From contig JBBCXB010000007.1 in NCBI GenBank assembly GCA_037145635.1, positions 1 through 64,000 of the forward strand: DNA of 64,000 bases, read 5' to 3'. This document shows, in pieces, positions 1 through 8,749 of the stretch. Made by a program: the position numbers and the translations under genes. The notes below the pieces were generated by a model. It was not told the DNA's origin. It saw only the letters and a program-made list of their open reading frames with translations, and made no database searches. This DNA comes from JAATFS01 sp037145635 (GTDB lineage: Bacteria > Pseudomonadota > Gammaproteobacteria > Xanthomonadales > Xanthomonadaceae). Within the stretch, counting starts at the first letter, position 1. Each line of letters opens with the position of its first letter.

Positions 1-91
1 CCGGGGACAGGCTCCTCGGCTCGGGCGGACATCCTGTCCGACTCGCCGCCGCGGCACATCCCTGTGCCGCTCTCCGCCTATCCCCGGCCAC
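1..91. repeat. Partial copy of dispersed palindromic element (tail module)
   Basis: Nested inverted repeats: CCGGGGA at 1-7 pairs with TCCCCGG at 81-87, and GGACAGG at 5-11 pairs with CCTGTCC at 33-39. The same nested layout recurs at 620-671, and a degenerate version is at about 42415-42470. This is read as the tail of the dispersed element whose fuller copies lie at 345-675 and 42150-42471. The window edge may cut it on the left. It is non-coding; a role as transcript end or RNA structure is inference. Confidence 0.5.
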
Positions 92-220
92 GCTGACGCC
101 TCGGCCAGTCACTGCAAGGGCTGCGGGAGGACAAGTGGCTGATACTTCATGCAGCAATGCAGTCCTGTCGTCGCACAGCCGGACTGCCTTGCAAGGTGCA
201 GGTCATCAGCCGTTGACTCA

Positions 221-258
221 GGCAGTTGGCAGTTGGCAGTTGGCAGTTGGCAGTTGGC
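221..258. repeat. 7-bp tandem repeat (GGCAGTT)n
   Basis: About five perfect head-to-tail GGCAGTT units, followed by degenerate related sequence and a short GCTGTGA duplication at 291-306. It lies in a gene-free stretch and resembles a variable-number repeat. No function is evident. Confidence 0.8.
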
Positions 259-344
259 TTCTGCTTCTGGCCTTTGGCCGTTTGCCGTTAGCTGTGAGCT
301 GTGAGCACCTTAGCTTCTGCATCTTGGCGATTTGGCTGTTGGTC

Positions 345-675
345 ATCAGAGCCTGTAGAAGGAGGGCGGTCCGGAAGTCGCGCCTTTCGTCCCGCCACAC
401 CCGTTATGTGTGCAGAGGGGTCCGCGGGTGCCGGGGCAGGACCTTCCACGACGGGGCGCGTGGAAGAGCCCCCAGGGATGGGCTCACGGCATGTCCTGCC
501 CCGGCACCCGCGGGCCGCTTCCACGCAGACGAACAAGGCGCCCAACCTCGACCCACCGTCCAGCGGCAGACTCGAAGCATCGACAAGATCACCGACTTCG
601 GCGAGGAGCGCCAACGTGACCGGGGACAGGCTTCCGGCGCGGCAGACATCTGTCCGTCGCGCCCTCCCCGGGCAA
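345..675. repeat. Full copy 1 of dispersed ~300-bp palindromic intergenic element
   Basis: This region aligns along its length with 42150-42471. Its core is a 21-bp perfect inverted repeat (422-442 with 493-513). Inside it sits a second stem, CTTCCACG 443-450 with CGTGGAAG 459-466. Downstream is a tail with CCGGGGA 620-626 / TCCCCGG 665-671 enclosing GGACAG / CTGTCC. The tail lies just past the stop codon of the leftward HAD gene, as in copy 2 beyond the APC permease. Open frames across the element differ between strands and copies and are judged spurious. The whole stretch 1-704 holds no supportable gene. Confidence 0.75.
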
Positions 676-704
676 CCCATGTGGCTGGACGCGCGGTCCG
701 GCGC

Positions 705-1388
705 TCAGCGCGCGGCCCAGCGCGCCTGCAGCAGCTCGCGGGCGTCGTGCAGCGATGCGACGATGCGATGGCCTAAGGCGCGCACCTCGGCGTCGGGGGC
801 CAGCAGGTCGGGCACCTGGATCGGCGTCATGCCCGCGGCCAGGGCGGCGCGCACGCCGGTGGGCGAATCCTCCAGCACCACGCAGCGGGCGGGATCGACG
901 CCCAGCGTGTGCGCCGCCAGCAGGTAGACGTCCGGCGCCGGCTTGGGGCGCAGCACGTCGCTGCGGGTGCACACCGCCGCGAAACGGTCGAGCAGGCCGG
1001 CACTGCGCAGCTTGCGCAGCGCCAGCGCCCGCCGCGTGGAGGTGGCCACGGCGCGCGGCAGCGCGACCGCCGCCAGCCAGTCCAGCAGTTCGACGATGCC
1101 GGGCCGGTGCGGCACGCCCGCGGTCACCACCGCCCCGTAGAGGTCGTTACAACGTGCCAGCAGCGCCTGCGCGCGCGCGGTGCCGACGCGCTCGTCGAGC
1201 ATGCGCCTGCACGCGGTGTCGCCGGTGCCGACCATGCCCAACCAGTAGTCCTCGGGAATCGCCTCGCCCAGCTCGGCCGCCGCCTGCACCAGGCAGCCGG
1301 TGATGGCCCGCTCGCTGTCGAGCATCAGCCCGTCCATGTCGAAGATCACCGCCTCGGGCAGGAACGGCAGCGCCGCCACCGTGCTCAT
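705..1388 (-). CDS. HAD-superfamily hydrolase, beta-phosphoglucomutase-like
   Basis: 227-residue cytosolic phosphatase or phosphomutase of HAD subfamily IA. Motif I is FDMDGLMLDSE near residue 15, with the nucleophile and acid/base aspartates in place. Motif II is the Thr in ATSTRR, motif III the Lys in RPKPAPD, and motif IV is VLEDSPTG. A helical cap lies between motifs I and II. The start chosen (MSTVAALP) overlaps the rsuA stop as ATGA, which implies translational coupling; a longer frame upstream lacks support. It is the last gene of the rsmC-rsuA operon. The substrate cannot be told from sequence; sugar phosphates are typical for the family. Confidence 0.88.
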   Translation of the reverse strand: MSTVAALPFLPEAVIFDMDGLMLDSERAITGCLVQAAAELGEAIPEDYWLGMVGTGDTACRRMLDERVGTARAQALLARCNDLYGAVVTAGVPHRPGIVELLDWLAAVALPRAVATSTRRALALRKLRSAGLLDRFAAVCTRSDVLRPKPAPDVYLLAAHTLGVDPARCVVLEDSPTGVRAALAAGMTPIQVPDLLAPDAEVRALGHRIVASLHDARELLQARWAAR

Positions 1389-2086
1389 GCGCCGAACAGC
1401 CGCTGCAGGTCGGCGGGGCCGAGCACCCGCCACTGGCCTTCCGGCAGGTCGTCCAGGCCCAGCCCGCCGATGCGGCTGCGGTGCAGCGACTGCACGTGGT
1501 TGCCGGCCGCGGCGAACATCCTGCGTACCTGGTGGTAGCGCCCCTCGTGCAGGGTGAGGCGGGCGCGGCGCGGCCCGAGCCGCTCCAGCTCGGCCGGCAG
1601 CAGCGGTTTGGTCTCGGACTCGAGCAGCAGCTCGCCGCTGGCGAACAGCGCGGCCTCGTCGCCGCGCAGGTCCTGCGCCAGGGTCGCCTCGTAGACCTTG
1701 TCCAGCTGCGATTTCGGCGAAACGATGCGATGCAGCAGCGCGCCGTCGTCGGTCATCAGCAACAGCCCGCTGGTATCGCGGTCCAGCCGCCCCACCGGCG
1801 ACAGCAGCGGCGAGCGCAGGCGGAAGCGGGGCGGCAGCAGATCGTAGATCAGGCGCCCGCTGTCCTTGGTGGAACAGGTATGCCCGGTGGGCTTGTGCAG
1901 CATCACGATCAGCCCGGGCGGCGGATCCAGCGGCGCGCCGTCGATGCGTACCGCGGCATGCACCACCGGGTCGTCGGCGTACAGCACCTCGCCCTCGGCG
2001 TCGGTGATCAGGCCCTCGCGGAACAGCTGGGTGACCTGCTTGCGGCTGCCGTAGCCCAGGTTGGCGATGTGCCTGAGCAGCTTCAT
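1385..2086 (-). CDS. rsuA: 16S rRNA pseudouridine(516) synthase RsuA
   Basis: 233 residues, the usual length for the RsuA family. An N-terminal S4-like RNA-binding region (about 1-55, KLLRHIANLGYGSRKQV) precedes the catalytic domain. The catalytic motif GRLDRDTSGLLLMTDDG near residue 100 contains the essential Asp. A C-terminal block HEGRYHQVRRMFAA is typical of RsuA/RluB/E/F. Known family members convert U516 of 16S rRNA to pseudouridine during 30S assembly. The start ATG overlaps the rsmC stop and the stop overlaps the HAD start, so the three genes are probably co-translated. Confidence 0.92.
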   Translation of the reverse strand: MKLLRHIANLGYGSRKQVTQLFREGLITDAEGEVLYADDPVVHAAVRIDGAPLDPPPGLIVMLHKPTGHTCSTKDSGRLIYDLLPPRFRLRSPLLSPVGRLDRDTSGLLLMTDDGALLHRIVSPKSQLDKVYEATLAQDLRGDEAALFASGELLLESETKPLLPAELERLGPRRARLTLHEGRYHQVRRMFAAAGNHVQSLHRSRIGGLGLDDLPEGQWRVLGPADLQRLFGA

Positions 2087-3147
2087 GCGCGCCCGCCCCG
2101 GGTCGCGGCGATCACCTTGAATCCGTCGCGCTCGGCCGCCACGCGCACCTGGCCGAAGCGATCGTTGAGGATCTGCTCGTACGGCAGGTGGCGGTTGGCG
2201 ACCAGGAACAGCTGCCCGCCGGGCCGCAACGCCTGCGCCGCGACGGCGATGAAGCGCTGCCCGATATCGGGCCGGTCCTCGCGCGCCGGCGTGTGGAACG
2301 GCGGATTGCTGACGATGAAGTCGAACCGCGCGTCGATGCCGGCGGTGACGTCGTGCCAGTGGTAGGCCAACGCGGCATCGCCGGCCACCGCCTCCAGGTT
2401 GCGGCGCGCCAGCGCCAGCGCGCGTGCCTCGGCCTCGTACAGGTCCAGCCCGGTGACCCGCGGACAGCGCCGCAGCACCTCCGCGGACAGGTAGCCGAAG
2501 CCGGCCCCCAGGTCAGCGCCGCGGCCGGCCAGCGTGGCCGGGAGCTGGTCCGCCAGCAGCGCCGAGGCCGGGTCGATGCGGTCCCAGGCGAAGATGCCGG
2601 GGCGGCTGACGAAGCGGCCGTCCAGGATCGGCCGCGGTGCGTCCAGGCGTGCCCAGCGCGCCTGCAGCGTGGCATCGTGGCCGCCCTCCTGCAGCGAGGC
2701 GGTCCAGTACACCCGGCAGTGATGCTTGGTGAGCTTGCCGCCCAGGCCGGCCAGGGCCTGCAGGTCGGCCTCGCCGGAGCGCGCGCCCTCGTTGTTGGAC
2801 TGGCAGGCCACCACCACGCCGCCGGGGCCGGCCAGCGCCAACGCGCGGGCGAACAACGCGCGAGCCTCGTCGCGTTGCCGCGGCGGCAGCACCAGCACCA
2901 GCGCATAGCGGGCGCTGTCGGCGCCGATCGCGGCCTCATCGCGCACGTGCCAGCCGCTGCGCTCGAGCGCGTCGGCGAACGGGCGGAAACTCTGCTCGCA
3001 CACCAGCTGCGCGGCCTCGGCATGCTCGCGCAGCGGCCAGCCGTCGCGCGCCCGCAGGAACAGCACCGGGCCGGCGGGCCAGCGCAGCGCCGCCTGGGCG
3101 AAAGGAAGGAACAGGGTGTGCAGCGGTGCGTCTTGCAGGACAGCCAT
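2083..3147 (-). CDS. rsmC: RsmC-like 16S rRNA (guanine-N2) methyltransferase
   Basis: 354 residues with the tandem layout of RsmC: a degenerate N-terminal methyltransferase-like half (about 1-170) and an active C-terminal Rossmann domain. The SAM loop is GADLGAGFGYLS. The catalytic NPPFH motif lies near residue 280 (FDFIVSNPPFH). The ending LRPGGQLFLVANRHLPYE matches RsmC. RsmC methylates G1207 of 16S rRNA. It is first in an operon with rsuA, so two small-subunit rRNA modification enzymes are expressed together. The N-terminal half is divergent from the enterobacterial protein; RsmC rather than RlmG is the better fit. Confidence 0.85.
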   Translation of the reverse strand: MAVLQDAPLHTLFLPFAQAALRWPAGPVLFLRARDGWPLREHAEAAQLVCEQSFRPFADALERSGWHVRDEAAIGADSARYALVLVLPPRQRDEARALFARALALAGPGGVVVACQSNNEGARSGEADLQALAGLGGKLTKHHCRVYWTASLQEGGHDATLQARWARLDAPRPILDGRFVSRPGIFAWDRIDPASALLADQLPATLAGRGADLGAGFGYLSAEVLRRCPRVTGLDLYEAEARALALARRNLEAVAGDAALAYHWHDVTAGIDARFDFIVSNPPFHTPAREDRPDIGQRFIAVAAQALRPGGQLFLVANRHLPYEQILNDRFGQVRVAAERDGFKVIAATRGGRA

Positions 3148-3347
3148 GCGGGGGCGGTGAGCGGGGGCAGGCCGACCATTCTAGGGCACGCCGCCGCCGC
3201 GACACCGCCCGCGCGCGCGGCCGCCCGTCACCTCGATGAAAGCGTGACCGGCGACCGCCGCGGGGTCGCGCTGCCTACACATGCCATTGATGCCGCCCGA
3301 ACGTTCGCGCGCCTAGGGTGAATCCACCCCCGAACCGGAGAAGTCGA

Positions 3348-3611
3348 ATGCGAGCCCTCTTCATTGGCGGCGTGGTGGACAACAGCGAGATGGACCTGGA
3401 GGACGCGCCTCCGCCCCTGCACTACCCCGAGAACACCGGCGCCGGCCGGCCGCGCTACCGCCTGCACCAGGTTGGCGAGCGCGAGGACGGCAGCGTGGCC
3501 TACGCGGTGTACGGCGCGCCGGAACTCGGCGACGACGAGGTCAGCCAGATCGCCGAGGAACGCGGCTACGCGCGACGCTTCGGGGCCCAGCCGGAGGCGC
3601 CGGCGCGCTAG
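3348..3611 (+). CDS. Small conserved hypothetical protein
   Basis: 87 residues starting at MRALFIGGVVDNSEMDLED. The start was chosen because GGAG lies nine bases upstream and the longer in-frame start lacks this. The product is soluble and acidic with no signal peptide or membrane segment. It contains a phrase YRLHQVGEREDGSVAYAVYG followed by a short acidic helix. I do not recognise a characterised family, although small proteins of this look occur in Xanthomonadaceae. It stands alone, convergent with the sugar dehydrogenase across a strong hairpin. Confidence 0.7.
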   Translation: MRALFIGGVVDNSEMDLEDAPPPLHYPENTGAGRPRYRLHQVGEREDGSVAYAVYGAPELGDDEVSQIAEERGYARRFGAQPEAPAR

Positions 3612-3719
3612 CGCCCGGCACGCACCGATCGCGTGTGGCTGCGGCGCACTGCAGCGGGCGCAGGCCTATGCCTTGAGGATTCCCGCCCGGGCGAGCGATC
3701 CAGGCTGAACACGAACGCT

Positions 3720-3752
3720 GCAGGGGCCGACGCGTTATCCGTCGGCCCCTGC
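3720..3752. terminator. 13-bp perfect hairpin between convergent genes
   Basis: GCAGGGGCCGACG (3720-3732) and its exact reverse complement (3740-3752) flank a 7-nt loop. The hairpin lies between a rightward gene ending at 3611 and a leftward gene ending at 3836. No U tract follows on either strand, so it may act as a bidirectional transcript-end structure. Confidence 0.6.
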
Positions 3753-3835
3753 ACCGGGCAGTTCTGCACCGGGCGCCTCTGCGCCGGGCCTGTACCGCGT
3801 GCGGCCCCTTCCACTACCCGCCTTCGGTCAGGTGC

Positions 3836-5173
3836 CTAGCGCGGCGCCTTCGGCGTCACCCGCCAGATCACGTTGCCAACGTCGTCGGCAACCAGCAGCG
3901 CACCGCTGCGGTCCGGCGCCACGCCGACCGGCCGCCCCTGGGCATTGCCCTCGGCGTCGAGGAAGCCGTCGAGCACGGTGATCGGCCGGCCCTCGGGCCG
4001 GCCGTTGGCGAACGGCACGTAGATCACCTTGTATCCGCTGGGCGGGTCGCGGTTCCAGGAACCGTGCTGGCCGATGAAGGCGCCGCCGTGGAAGCGCGCG
4101 GGCAGCAGCGGGCCGTCGTAGAACGCCAGGCCCAGCGAGGCAGTGTGCGCGCCGAGCGCATAGTCGGGCTTGATCGCCCGGGCCACCTGCGCGGGATCCT
4201 GCGGCTTGACCCGCTCGTCCACGTGCTGGCCGTAGTAGCTGTAGGGCCAGCCGTAGAAGGCGCCCTCCTTGACCGAGGTCAGGTAGTCCGGCACCAGGTC
4301 GCTTCCGATCTCGTCGCGCTCGTTGACCACCGTCCACAGCGCGTCGCTGCCCGGCGCCCAGGCCAGGCCCACCGGGTTGCGCAGGCCCGACGCGTACACG
4401 CGGGTGCCGCCGTTGGCCGGGTCGATCTCGAGGATGGCGGCGCGATTGAGTTCGGCATCTAGGCCGTTCTCGCCGACATTGCTGTTGGAACCCACGCCCA
4501 CGTACAGCCGCTTGCCGTCCGGGCGGGCCAGCAGCGACTTGGTCCAGTGGTGGTTGATGCCGCCGGGCAGGTTGGCGACGAAGCTGGGCTGCGCGGTGAT
4601 GTGGGTGTCGCCGGGCTGGTAGGGGAAACTCACCAGGGCATCGGCGTTGGCGACGTAGAAGCGGTCGCCGACCAGGGCCATGCCGAACGGCGAATACAGC
4701 CCGCTCAGGAACTGCGTGCGCACCTCGGCCACGCCGTCGCCGTCGGCGTCGCGCAGCAGGGTGATGCGGTTGGCGCTGGGCACGGCCGAACCGGCCTTCT
4801 TCATCATCGTGCCCATCACCTTGTCGCGCAGCCCGCCCCCGCCCTCGTCGGCCGGCTTGGGTGGCGCCGCGGTCTCGGCCACCAGCACGTCGCCGTTGGG
4901 CAGCACGTAGATCCAGCGGGGATGGTCCAGGTCGCGGGCAAAGGCGTTGACCTGCAGGTCGTCGGCGGCCACCGGCTTGGCGGCGCCCGCCCACGGCTTG
5001 ACCGGCGCCACCTTGACGGTGGGGATCATGCGCTTGACCGGCTTCGGCAGCTGCGGGTCCGGCCCCATGCCGCGTTCGATCGGCAGTTGCGCGGTGTCGC
5101 CGCAGGCGGCCAGGACGGCGGCGGCCAGCAGCGAGGCAGGCCAGCGGGCGGTCTGCAGGATGGAAGCGCTCAT
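3836..5173 (-). CDS. PQQ-dependent sugar/sorbosone dehydrogenase family lipoprotein
   Basis: 445 residues. A type II signal peptide ends at a lipobox (AAVLAACG, Cys24), so the protein should be anchored in the periplasm. The rest is a six-bladed beta-propeller of the glucose/sorbosone dehydrogenase family. Family motifs include DLDHPRWIYVLPNGDVLVAET, GGINHHWTKSL, GLRNPVGLAW, NERDEIGSDLVPDY, GAFYGWPY and GQHGSWNRDPPSGYKV. The family oxidises aldose sugars or sorbosone with PQQ or acts without a known substrate. The ATG at 5173 was preferred to an upstream TTG because it yields a proper signal peptide and has GAGGGG upstream. The substrate is unknown. Confidence 0.88.
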   Translation of the reverse strand: MSASILQTARWPASLLAAAVLAACGDTAQLPIERGMGPDPQLPKPVKRMIPTVKVAPVKPWAGAAKPVAADDLQVNAFARDLDHPRWIYVLPNGDVLVAETAAPPKPADEGGGGLRDKVMGTMMKKAGSAVPSANRITLLRDADGDGVAEVRTQFLSGLYSPFGMALVGDRFYVANADALVSFPYQPGDTHITAQPSFVANLPGGINHHWTKSLLARPDGKRLYVGVGSNSNVGENGLDAELNRAAILEIDPANGGTRVYASGLRNPVGLAWAPGSDALWTVVNERDEIGSDLVPDYLTSVKEGAFYGWPYSYYGQHVDERVKPQDPAQVARAIKPDYALGAHTASLGLAFYDGPLLPARFHGGAFIGQHGSWNRDPPSGYKVIYVPFANGRPEGRPITVLDGFLDAEGNAQGRPVGVAPDRSGALLVADDVGNVIWRVTPKAPR

Positions 5174-5296
5174 CGCTCGGGATACCCCTCGAAAGTTCAG
5201 CAATCGTCCATCATGCCGAGCGCGGGCACCGCAAGAGTAAACATGTCGTCAAGAGCGCGTTCACGCCGACCCCGGGGCGCGTCCGGCCGCATAGCC

Positions 5297-5587
5297 TCAT
5301 TCCACCGTCGGCAACGGCTCCACCGCGGCGATCCGGTCCAGCCACAGCCAGTGCGGTTGCTGCGAGGCGTCGAGCTGGTCGAGCCGCAGCTGGCCGTTGA
5401 CGCCCTCCTGCTGGTGCTCGTCGCGGAAGGTCTGCAGCGTGGGGCGCACGGCCACGGTGCCGACCACGCGGCTGCCGTCGTCCAGCGTGACCTGTACCTG
5501 CGCCTGGCCGGGCAACTGGGTCACCCAGGTCTCCAGGGTGGCGATCTGCGCCGGGTCGGTATACACGTGCGGGGCGTACTTGCTCAT
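5297..5587 (-). CDS. DUF3247 family protein (Sm-like fold)
   Basis: 96 residues. The central part (VQVTLDDGSRVVGTVAVRPTLQTFRDEHQQEG) resembles a small beta-barrel, and the ending LWLDRIAAVEPLPTVE is typical of DUF3247. From memory, a Xanthomonas member has a solved structure with an Sm-like fold; this was not checked here. No signal peptide or membrane segment is present. It is an isolated leftward gene. The function of the family is unknown. Confidence 0.72.
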   Translation of the reverse strand: MSKYAPHVYTDPAQIATLETWVTQLPGQAQVQVTLDDGSRVVGTVAVRPTLQTFRDEHQQEGVNGQLRLDQLDASQQPHWLWLDRIAAVEPLPTVE

Positions 5588-5695
5588 TCGTCGGACTCCG
5601 TCGATCTGCCGTCAGCCTAGGCCGGCGGCCGTGAAAGCGCGGCAAAGCGCCATCCCCTCACCGACACGCGCACGGCGACGCGCGCGGCGAGACGG

Positions 5696-7711
5696 TCAGG
5701 CCTGCCGCGCGGCACGCACCGCCGAGACCAGCTGCGCCACGCTGTAGGGCTTGGCCAGGTGTTCCTGGAAGCCGGAGGCCAGCGCGCGGCGGCGATCGTC
5801 GGCGCGCGCCAGCGCGGTCACCGCCACCGCCGGCAGCGTCGCCGGCTCCAGGCCCATGTTCTCGCGCACGGTGCGGATCAGGCCGTAGCCGTCCATGCCG
5901 GGCATGCCGATGTCGGTCAGCATCGCGTCGAAGTGCGCGTGGCCGTTGTCGTCCAGCAGCAGCAGGGCATCGGTGGCGTTGGCGGCGGCCGCCACCTCGG
6001 CGCCCTGCTCCTCGAGCAGGCGGCGCAGGTACTCGAGCATGTCGGGCTGGTCGTCCACCACCAGCAGGCGCAGCCCCTTCAGCGCATGCGCGTCGATCAC
6101 CTGCTCGGAGGCCAGGCGCCGGCGCAGTTCGCGCCGCGGGCGCCCGGCGAGGTCGGGCACGTGCTGCGGCAGGCGCACGGTGAACGTGGCGCCCTGGCCG
6201 CGGCCGGCGCTGGCCGCGCTCACCTGGCCGCCATGCATCTCCACCAGCTGGCGCACGATCGCCAGGCCGAGGCCCAGGCCGCCATGCCGCCGCGTGGTGG
6301 TGCCGTCGGCCTGGCTGAAGCGCCCGAACAGGTGGGGCAGGAATTCGGTGGCGATGCCGTCGCCGGAATCGCTGACCGCCACCACCACATGGCCGCCTTC
6401 CCGGGTCACGGCCACTTCGATGCGGCCGTGCGCGGGCGTGAACTTGACCGCGTTCGACAGCAGGTTCCAGAGCACCTGCTGCAGGCGGGTGGCGTCGCCC
6501 AGCACCGGGCACGGGCCCTCGGGCGCCACCAGGGTCAGGGACTGGTCCTTGCCCTCGGCCGCCGGCTCCTGGGCGCCGATCGCCTCACGCACCTGCTCGA
6601 CCAGGTCCAGCGTCTCCACCTCCAGCTGCACCTTGCCCAGCAGCATGCCGCTGAGGTCCAGCATGTCCGAGATCAGGCGCTTCTGCGCCTTGGCGCTGCT
6701 GGCGATGACCGACAGGCCCTTGTAGTGCGGATGGCTGGGGTCGACGCGCTGCATCAGCAGCTCGCTCCAGCCCAGGATGGTGGTCAGCGGCGTGCGCAAT
6801 TCGTGCGAAAGCGTGGCCAGGAACTCGTCCTTCAGCCGCGCCATGCTCTCGGCCTCGTTGCGCGCGGTGCGCTCGGACTCGAGCAGCTGCTCGCGCGCCT
6901 GCTCGATCTCGCGCCGCTCGGTCACGTCCGGGCTGCTGCCGGCCAGGCCGATGAAGCGGCCGTCGGCGGAATAACGCGGCGTCGCGGCCATCTCGATCCA
7001 GCGCCATTGGCCGTCGTGGCGCCGCGCCCGCACCAGCGCCCGCAACGCCCGCTGCTGCGACAGCGCCGCGCCCAGCTCGAACTGGAACACCGGCACATCC
7101 TCCGGGTGCAGCAGCTCGCTCCAGGCCGAGACCTCGCCGCGCGAGGCGTCCACGCCGAAGAACTCGCCATAGGCGCTGTTGACGAAACGCATCACGCCCT
7201 GGGCGTCCAACACCCACACCGGCATCGGCAGGCCATCGGCGAGCGCGCTGAAGCGCGCCTCGCTCTCGGCCAGCTCGCGTTCGACGCGCTTGCGCTCGGT
7301 GACGTCCAGGAACAGCACGGCCACGCGGCGCTGCTCCGGCTCGCCGATCCGGAACGCGTCGACGGTGTACCAGCGGCCCAGTGCCTTGGCCTGCAGCTCG
7401 AAATGGATGCGGTTGCCGGTCAGCGCCACCTCGCCGTAGCGCTCGAACCACTCTTCCTCGTGGCCCGGCGCGAGGCTGCGCATGGATCGGCCGACCGCTC
7501 CCTTCAGCCCCGTGAAGCGTTCGAACGCGGCGTTGATCTCGGTGAAGACGTAGTCCACCGGGCGCGCGCCCTCGAATATCACCTCGATGATGCAGAAACC
7601 CGCGTCCAGGTTGTGGAAGACCTCGCGGTAATGGCTGTCCGGGGACACGGGATCCATGTCGAGCGGAGGAGAACCGGCAGGCGGATTAGGGATATTCAAG
7701 CGCTGTTCCAC
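5696..7711 (-). CDS. PAS-domain hybrid sensor histidine kinase with C-terminal receiver
   Basis: 671 residues, apparently soluble. Two PAS domains lie at about 28-142 and 148-268. The HisKA domain carries LSHELRTPLTTILGW with phospho-accepting His303. The HATPase domain spans about 403-515 (N-box NLLSNAVKFTPA, DSGDGIATEFLPHLF, GGLGLGLAIV). A receiver domain spans about 548-670 with VVDDQPDM, phospho-Asp600 (AMLTDIGMPG) and Lys654. It should sense an intracellular cue and relay phosphate to its own receiver. No partner regulator is adjacent. The start is GTG preceded by AAGGA; a later in-frame Met19 has no ribosome site. Confidence 0.92.
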   Translation of the reverse strand: MEQRLNIPNPPAGSPPLDMDPVSPDSHYREVFHNLDAGFCIIEVIFEGARPVDYVFTEINAAFERFTGLKGAVGRSMRSLAPGHEEEWFERYGEVALTGNRIHFELQAKALGRWYTVDAFRIGEPEQRRVAVLFLDVTERKRVERELAESEARFSALADGLPMPVWVLDAQGVMRFVNSAYGEFFGVDASRGEVSAWSELLHPEDVPVFQFELGAALSQQRALRALVRARRHDGQWRWIEMAATPRYSADGRFIGLAGSSPDVTERREIEQAREQLLESERTARNEAESMARLKDEFLATLSHELRTPLTTILGWSELLMQRVDPSHPHYKGLSVIASSAKAQKRLISDMLDLSGMLLGKVQLEVETLDLVEQVREAIGAQEPAAEGKDQSLTLVAPEGPCPVLGDATRLQQVLWNLLSNAVKFTPAHGRIEVAVTREGGHVVVAVSDSGDGIATEFLPHLFGRFSQADGTTTRRHGGLGLGLAIVRQLVEMHGGQVSAASAGRGQGATFTVRLPQHVPDLAGRPRRELRRRLASEQVIDAHALKGLRLLVVDDQPDMLEYLRRLLEEQGAEVAAAANATDALLLLDDNGHAHFDAMLTDIGMPGMDGYGLIRTVRENMGLEPATLPAVAVTALARADDRRRALASGFQEHLAKPYSVAQLVSAVRAARQA

Positions 7712-7806
7712 GGGGTGAAGCCGTCCTTGTCAGACTCGGTGCCTGCGGATGAAAGCATGCACGTTGTCGTCACCGGGTGACACCGCCCGGCCGCGCGGCG
7801 CGGCAC

Positions 7807-8091
7807 CTACCAGGCCGTCAGGGCCACCAGCACGATGCCGGCGGACAACCCCACGATTCCCGCCACCACGACGCGGAAGGCCCAGATGCCCTCGCGCGCC
7901 AGGCGCTCGTCCACCCAGCCCTGGGCCTGCTGGCGCCAGAACGGAGTGGCCGCGTGTGCGGGATCGGCCAGCAGCGTGCGTACCCGTCCCAGGCCAAGCG
8001 ACTCGCACTCGCGGCGGCAGCGCGCCTCGGGCGAATCGGCCTGCACGCGCGCGGTGCAGCCCAGGTCGAATTCGATGTCAGGACTGGACAT
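7807..8091 (-). CDS. Small membrane-anchored hypothetical protein
   Basis: 94 residues from MSSPDIEFDLGC. The first two thirds are soluble, with four Cys (DLGCTARV, ARCRRECESLG). The C-terminus is one membrane segment (AFRVVVAGIVGLSAGIVLVAL), giving a tail-anchored topology. Its start overlaps the 3' end of the upstream gene by 14 bases, so the two are probably co-translated. A longer frame was rejected because it only adds Arg/Ser-rich sequence read through the neighbour. I do not recognise a family. Confidence 0.65.
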   Translation of the reverse strand: MSSPDIEFDLGCTARVQADSPEARCRRECESLGLGRVRTLLADPAHAATPFWRQQAQGWVDERLAREGIWAFRVVVAGIVGLSAGIVLVALTAW

Positions 8092-8572
8092 AGTGCGGCG
8101 TCTCCTGGTCGAGCTCGCGCTCGATCGCCATGCGCGCGAGCTGGGTGTAGTTGGCACGCGGGCCCTGCCCGCGTCCGGTGAGGATTCCCTGGTAGTCCAG
8201 CCCGCGCCAGACCCGCCCGGTCCACTCCACGCAGTCCTCGGCGATGACCAGCATCAGCGAGTAGCGGTAGCGCGAGCCGTCGCGGCCGGTGTAGGCATAG
8301 ACGGGCGGGAACTGCACCGCCACGTCGTTCTCCTTGGCCAGCGCGGCCAGGTCCTGGCGCAACGCGTCGCGCACGTCGGAGCCGGCCGGGAGGTTGAGCG
8401 AGCGCGCGGCCAGGTCGAGGTCGACGTCGCTCTGCAGGTCCACGAAGGTCGCGGCGCCCGTCGCCGGGTTGTGTCCATGCTGCTTGGCCCAGTCGATGAA
8501 CTGCAGGCGCAGATCCATGGGGATGTGCATCGGCATCGAGGGGGCCTTGGTTCGGAGGGAGGGGCTGTCCAT
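8078..8572 (-). CDS. Hypothetical protein
   Basis: 164 residues, soluble, with no signal peptide. Notable phrases are LQFIDWAKQHGHNPATGAATFVD and FPPVYAYTGRDGSRYRYSLMLV, followed by ITGRGQGPRANYTQLARM-like sequence. Several in-frame Met codons occupy the first 19 residues; the first has GGAAG nine bases upstream and was kept. It is the promoter-proximal partner of the small membrane protein at 7807-8091. I cannot assign a family. Confidence 0.65.
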   Translation of the reverse strand: MDSPSLRTKAPSMPMHIPMDLRLQFIDWAKQHGHNPATGAATFVDLQSDVDLDLAARSLNLPAGSDVRDALRQDLAALAKENDVAVQFPPVYAYTGRDGSRYRYSLMLVIAEDCVEWTGRVWRGLDYQGILTGRGQGPRANYTQLARMAIERELDQETPHYVQS

Positions 8573-8749
8573 GGCGCCATCTTCCGGGCCGAGGCGTGAA
8601 GCGGGCGACGATGCGCGGTGAACCCACCGTCAGCGTCCGGGGCCGGATTAACCCCGCGCAACGGCCGCCGCGACCCGGTCCCGGAACCGTTGCGGGGCCC
8701 CGGGGCCGGGCGCACACTCGCGCAACCGTCCCTGCTGGAGGACACCCGC

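Noticed and set aside
288..680. Open frames in the palindromic element (also 404-649, 42151-42360, 42201-42401) with similar translated sequence
   Set aside because: They occur in different frames of a repeated hairpin element, lack ribosome sites and share sequence only because the DNA is repeated.
5759..7780. 673-codon open frame antisense to the hybrid kinase, and similar long antisense frames at 22085-23890 and 37891-39936
   Set aside because: High-G+C shadow frames opposite clearly conserved genes; composition is low-complexity His/Gln/Arg/Ala.
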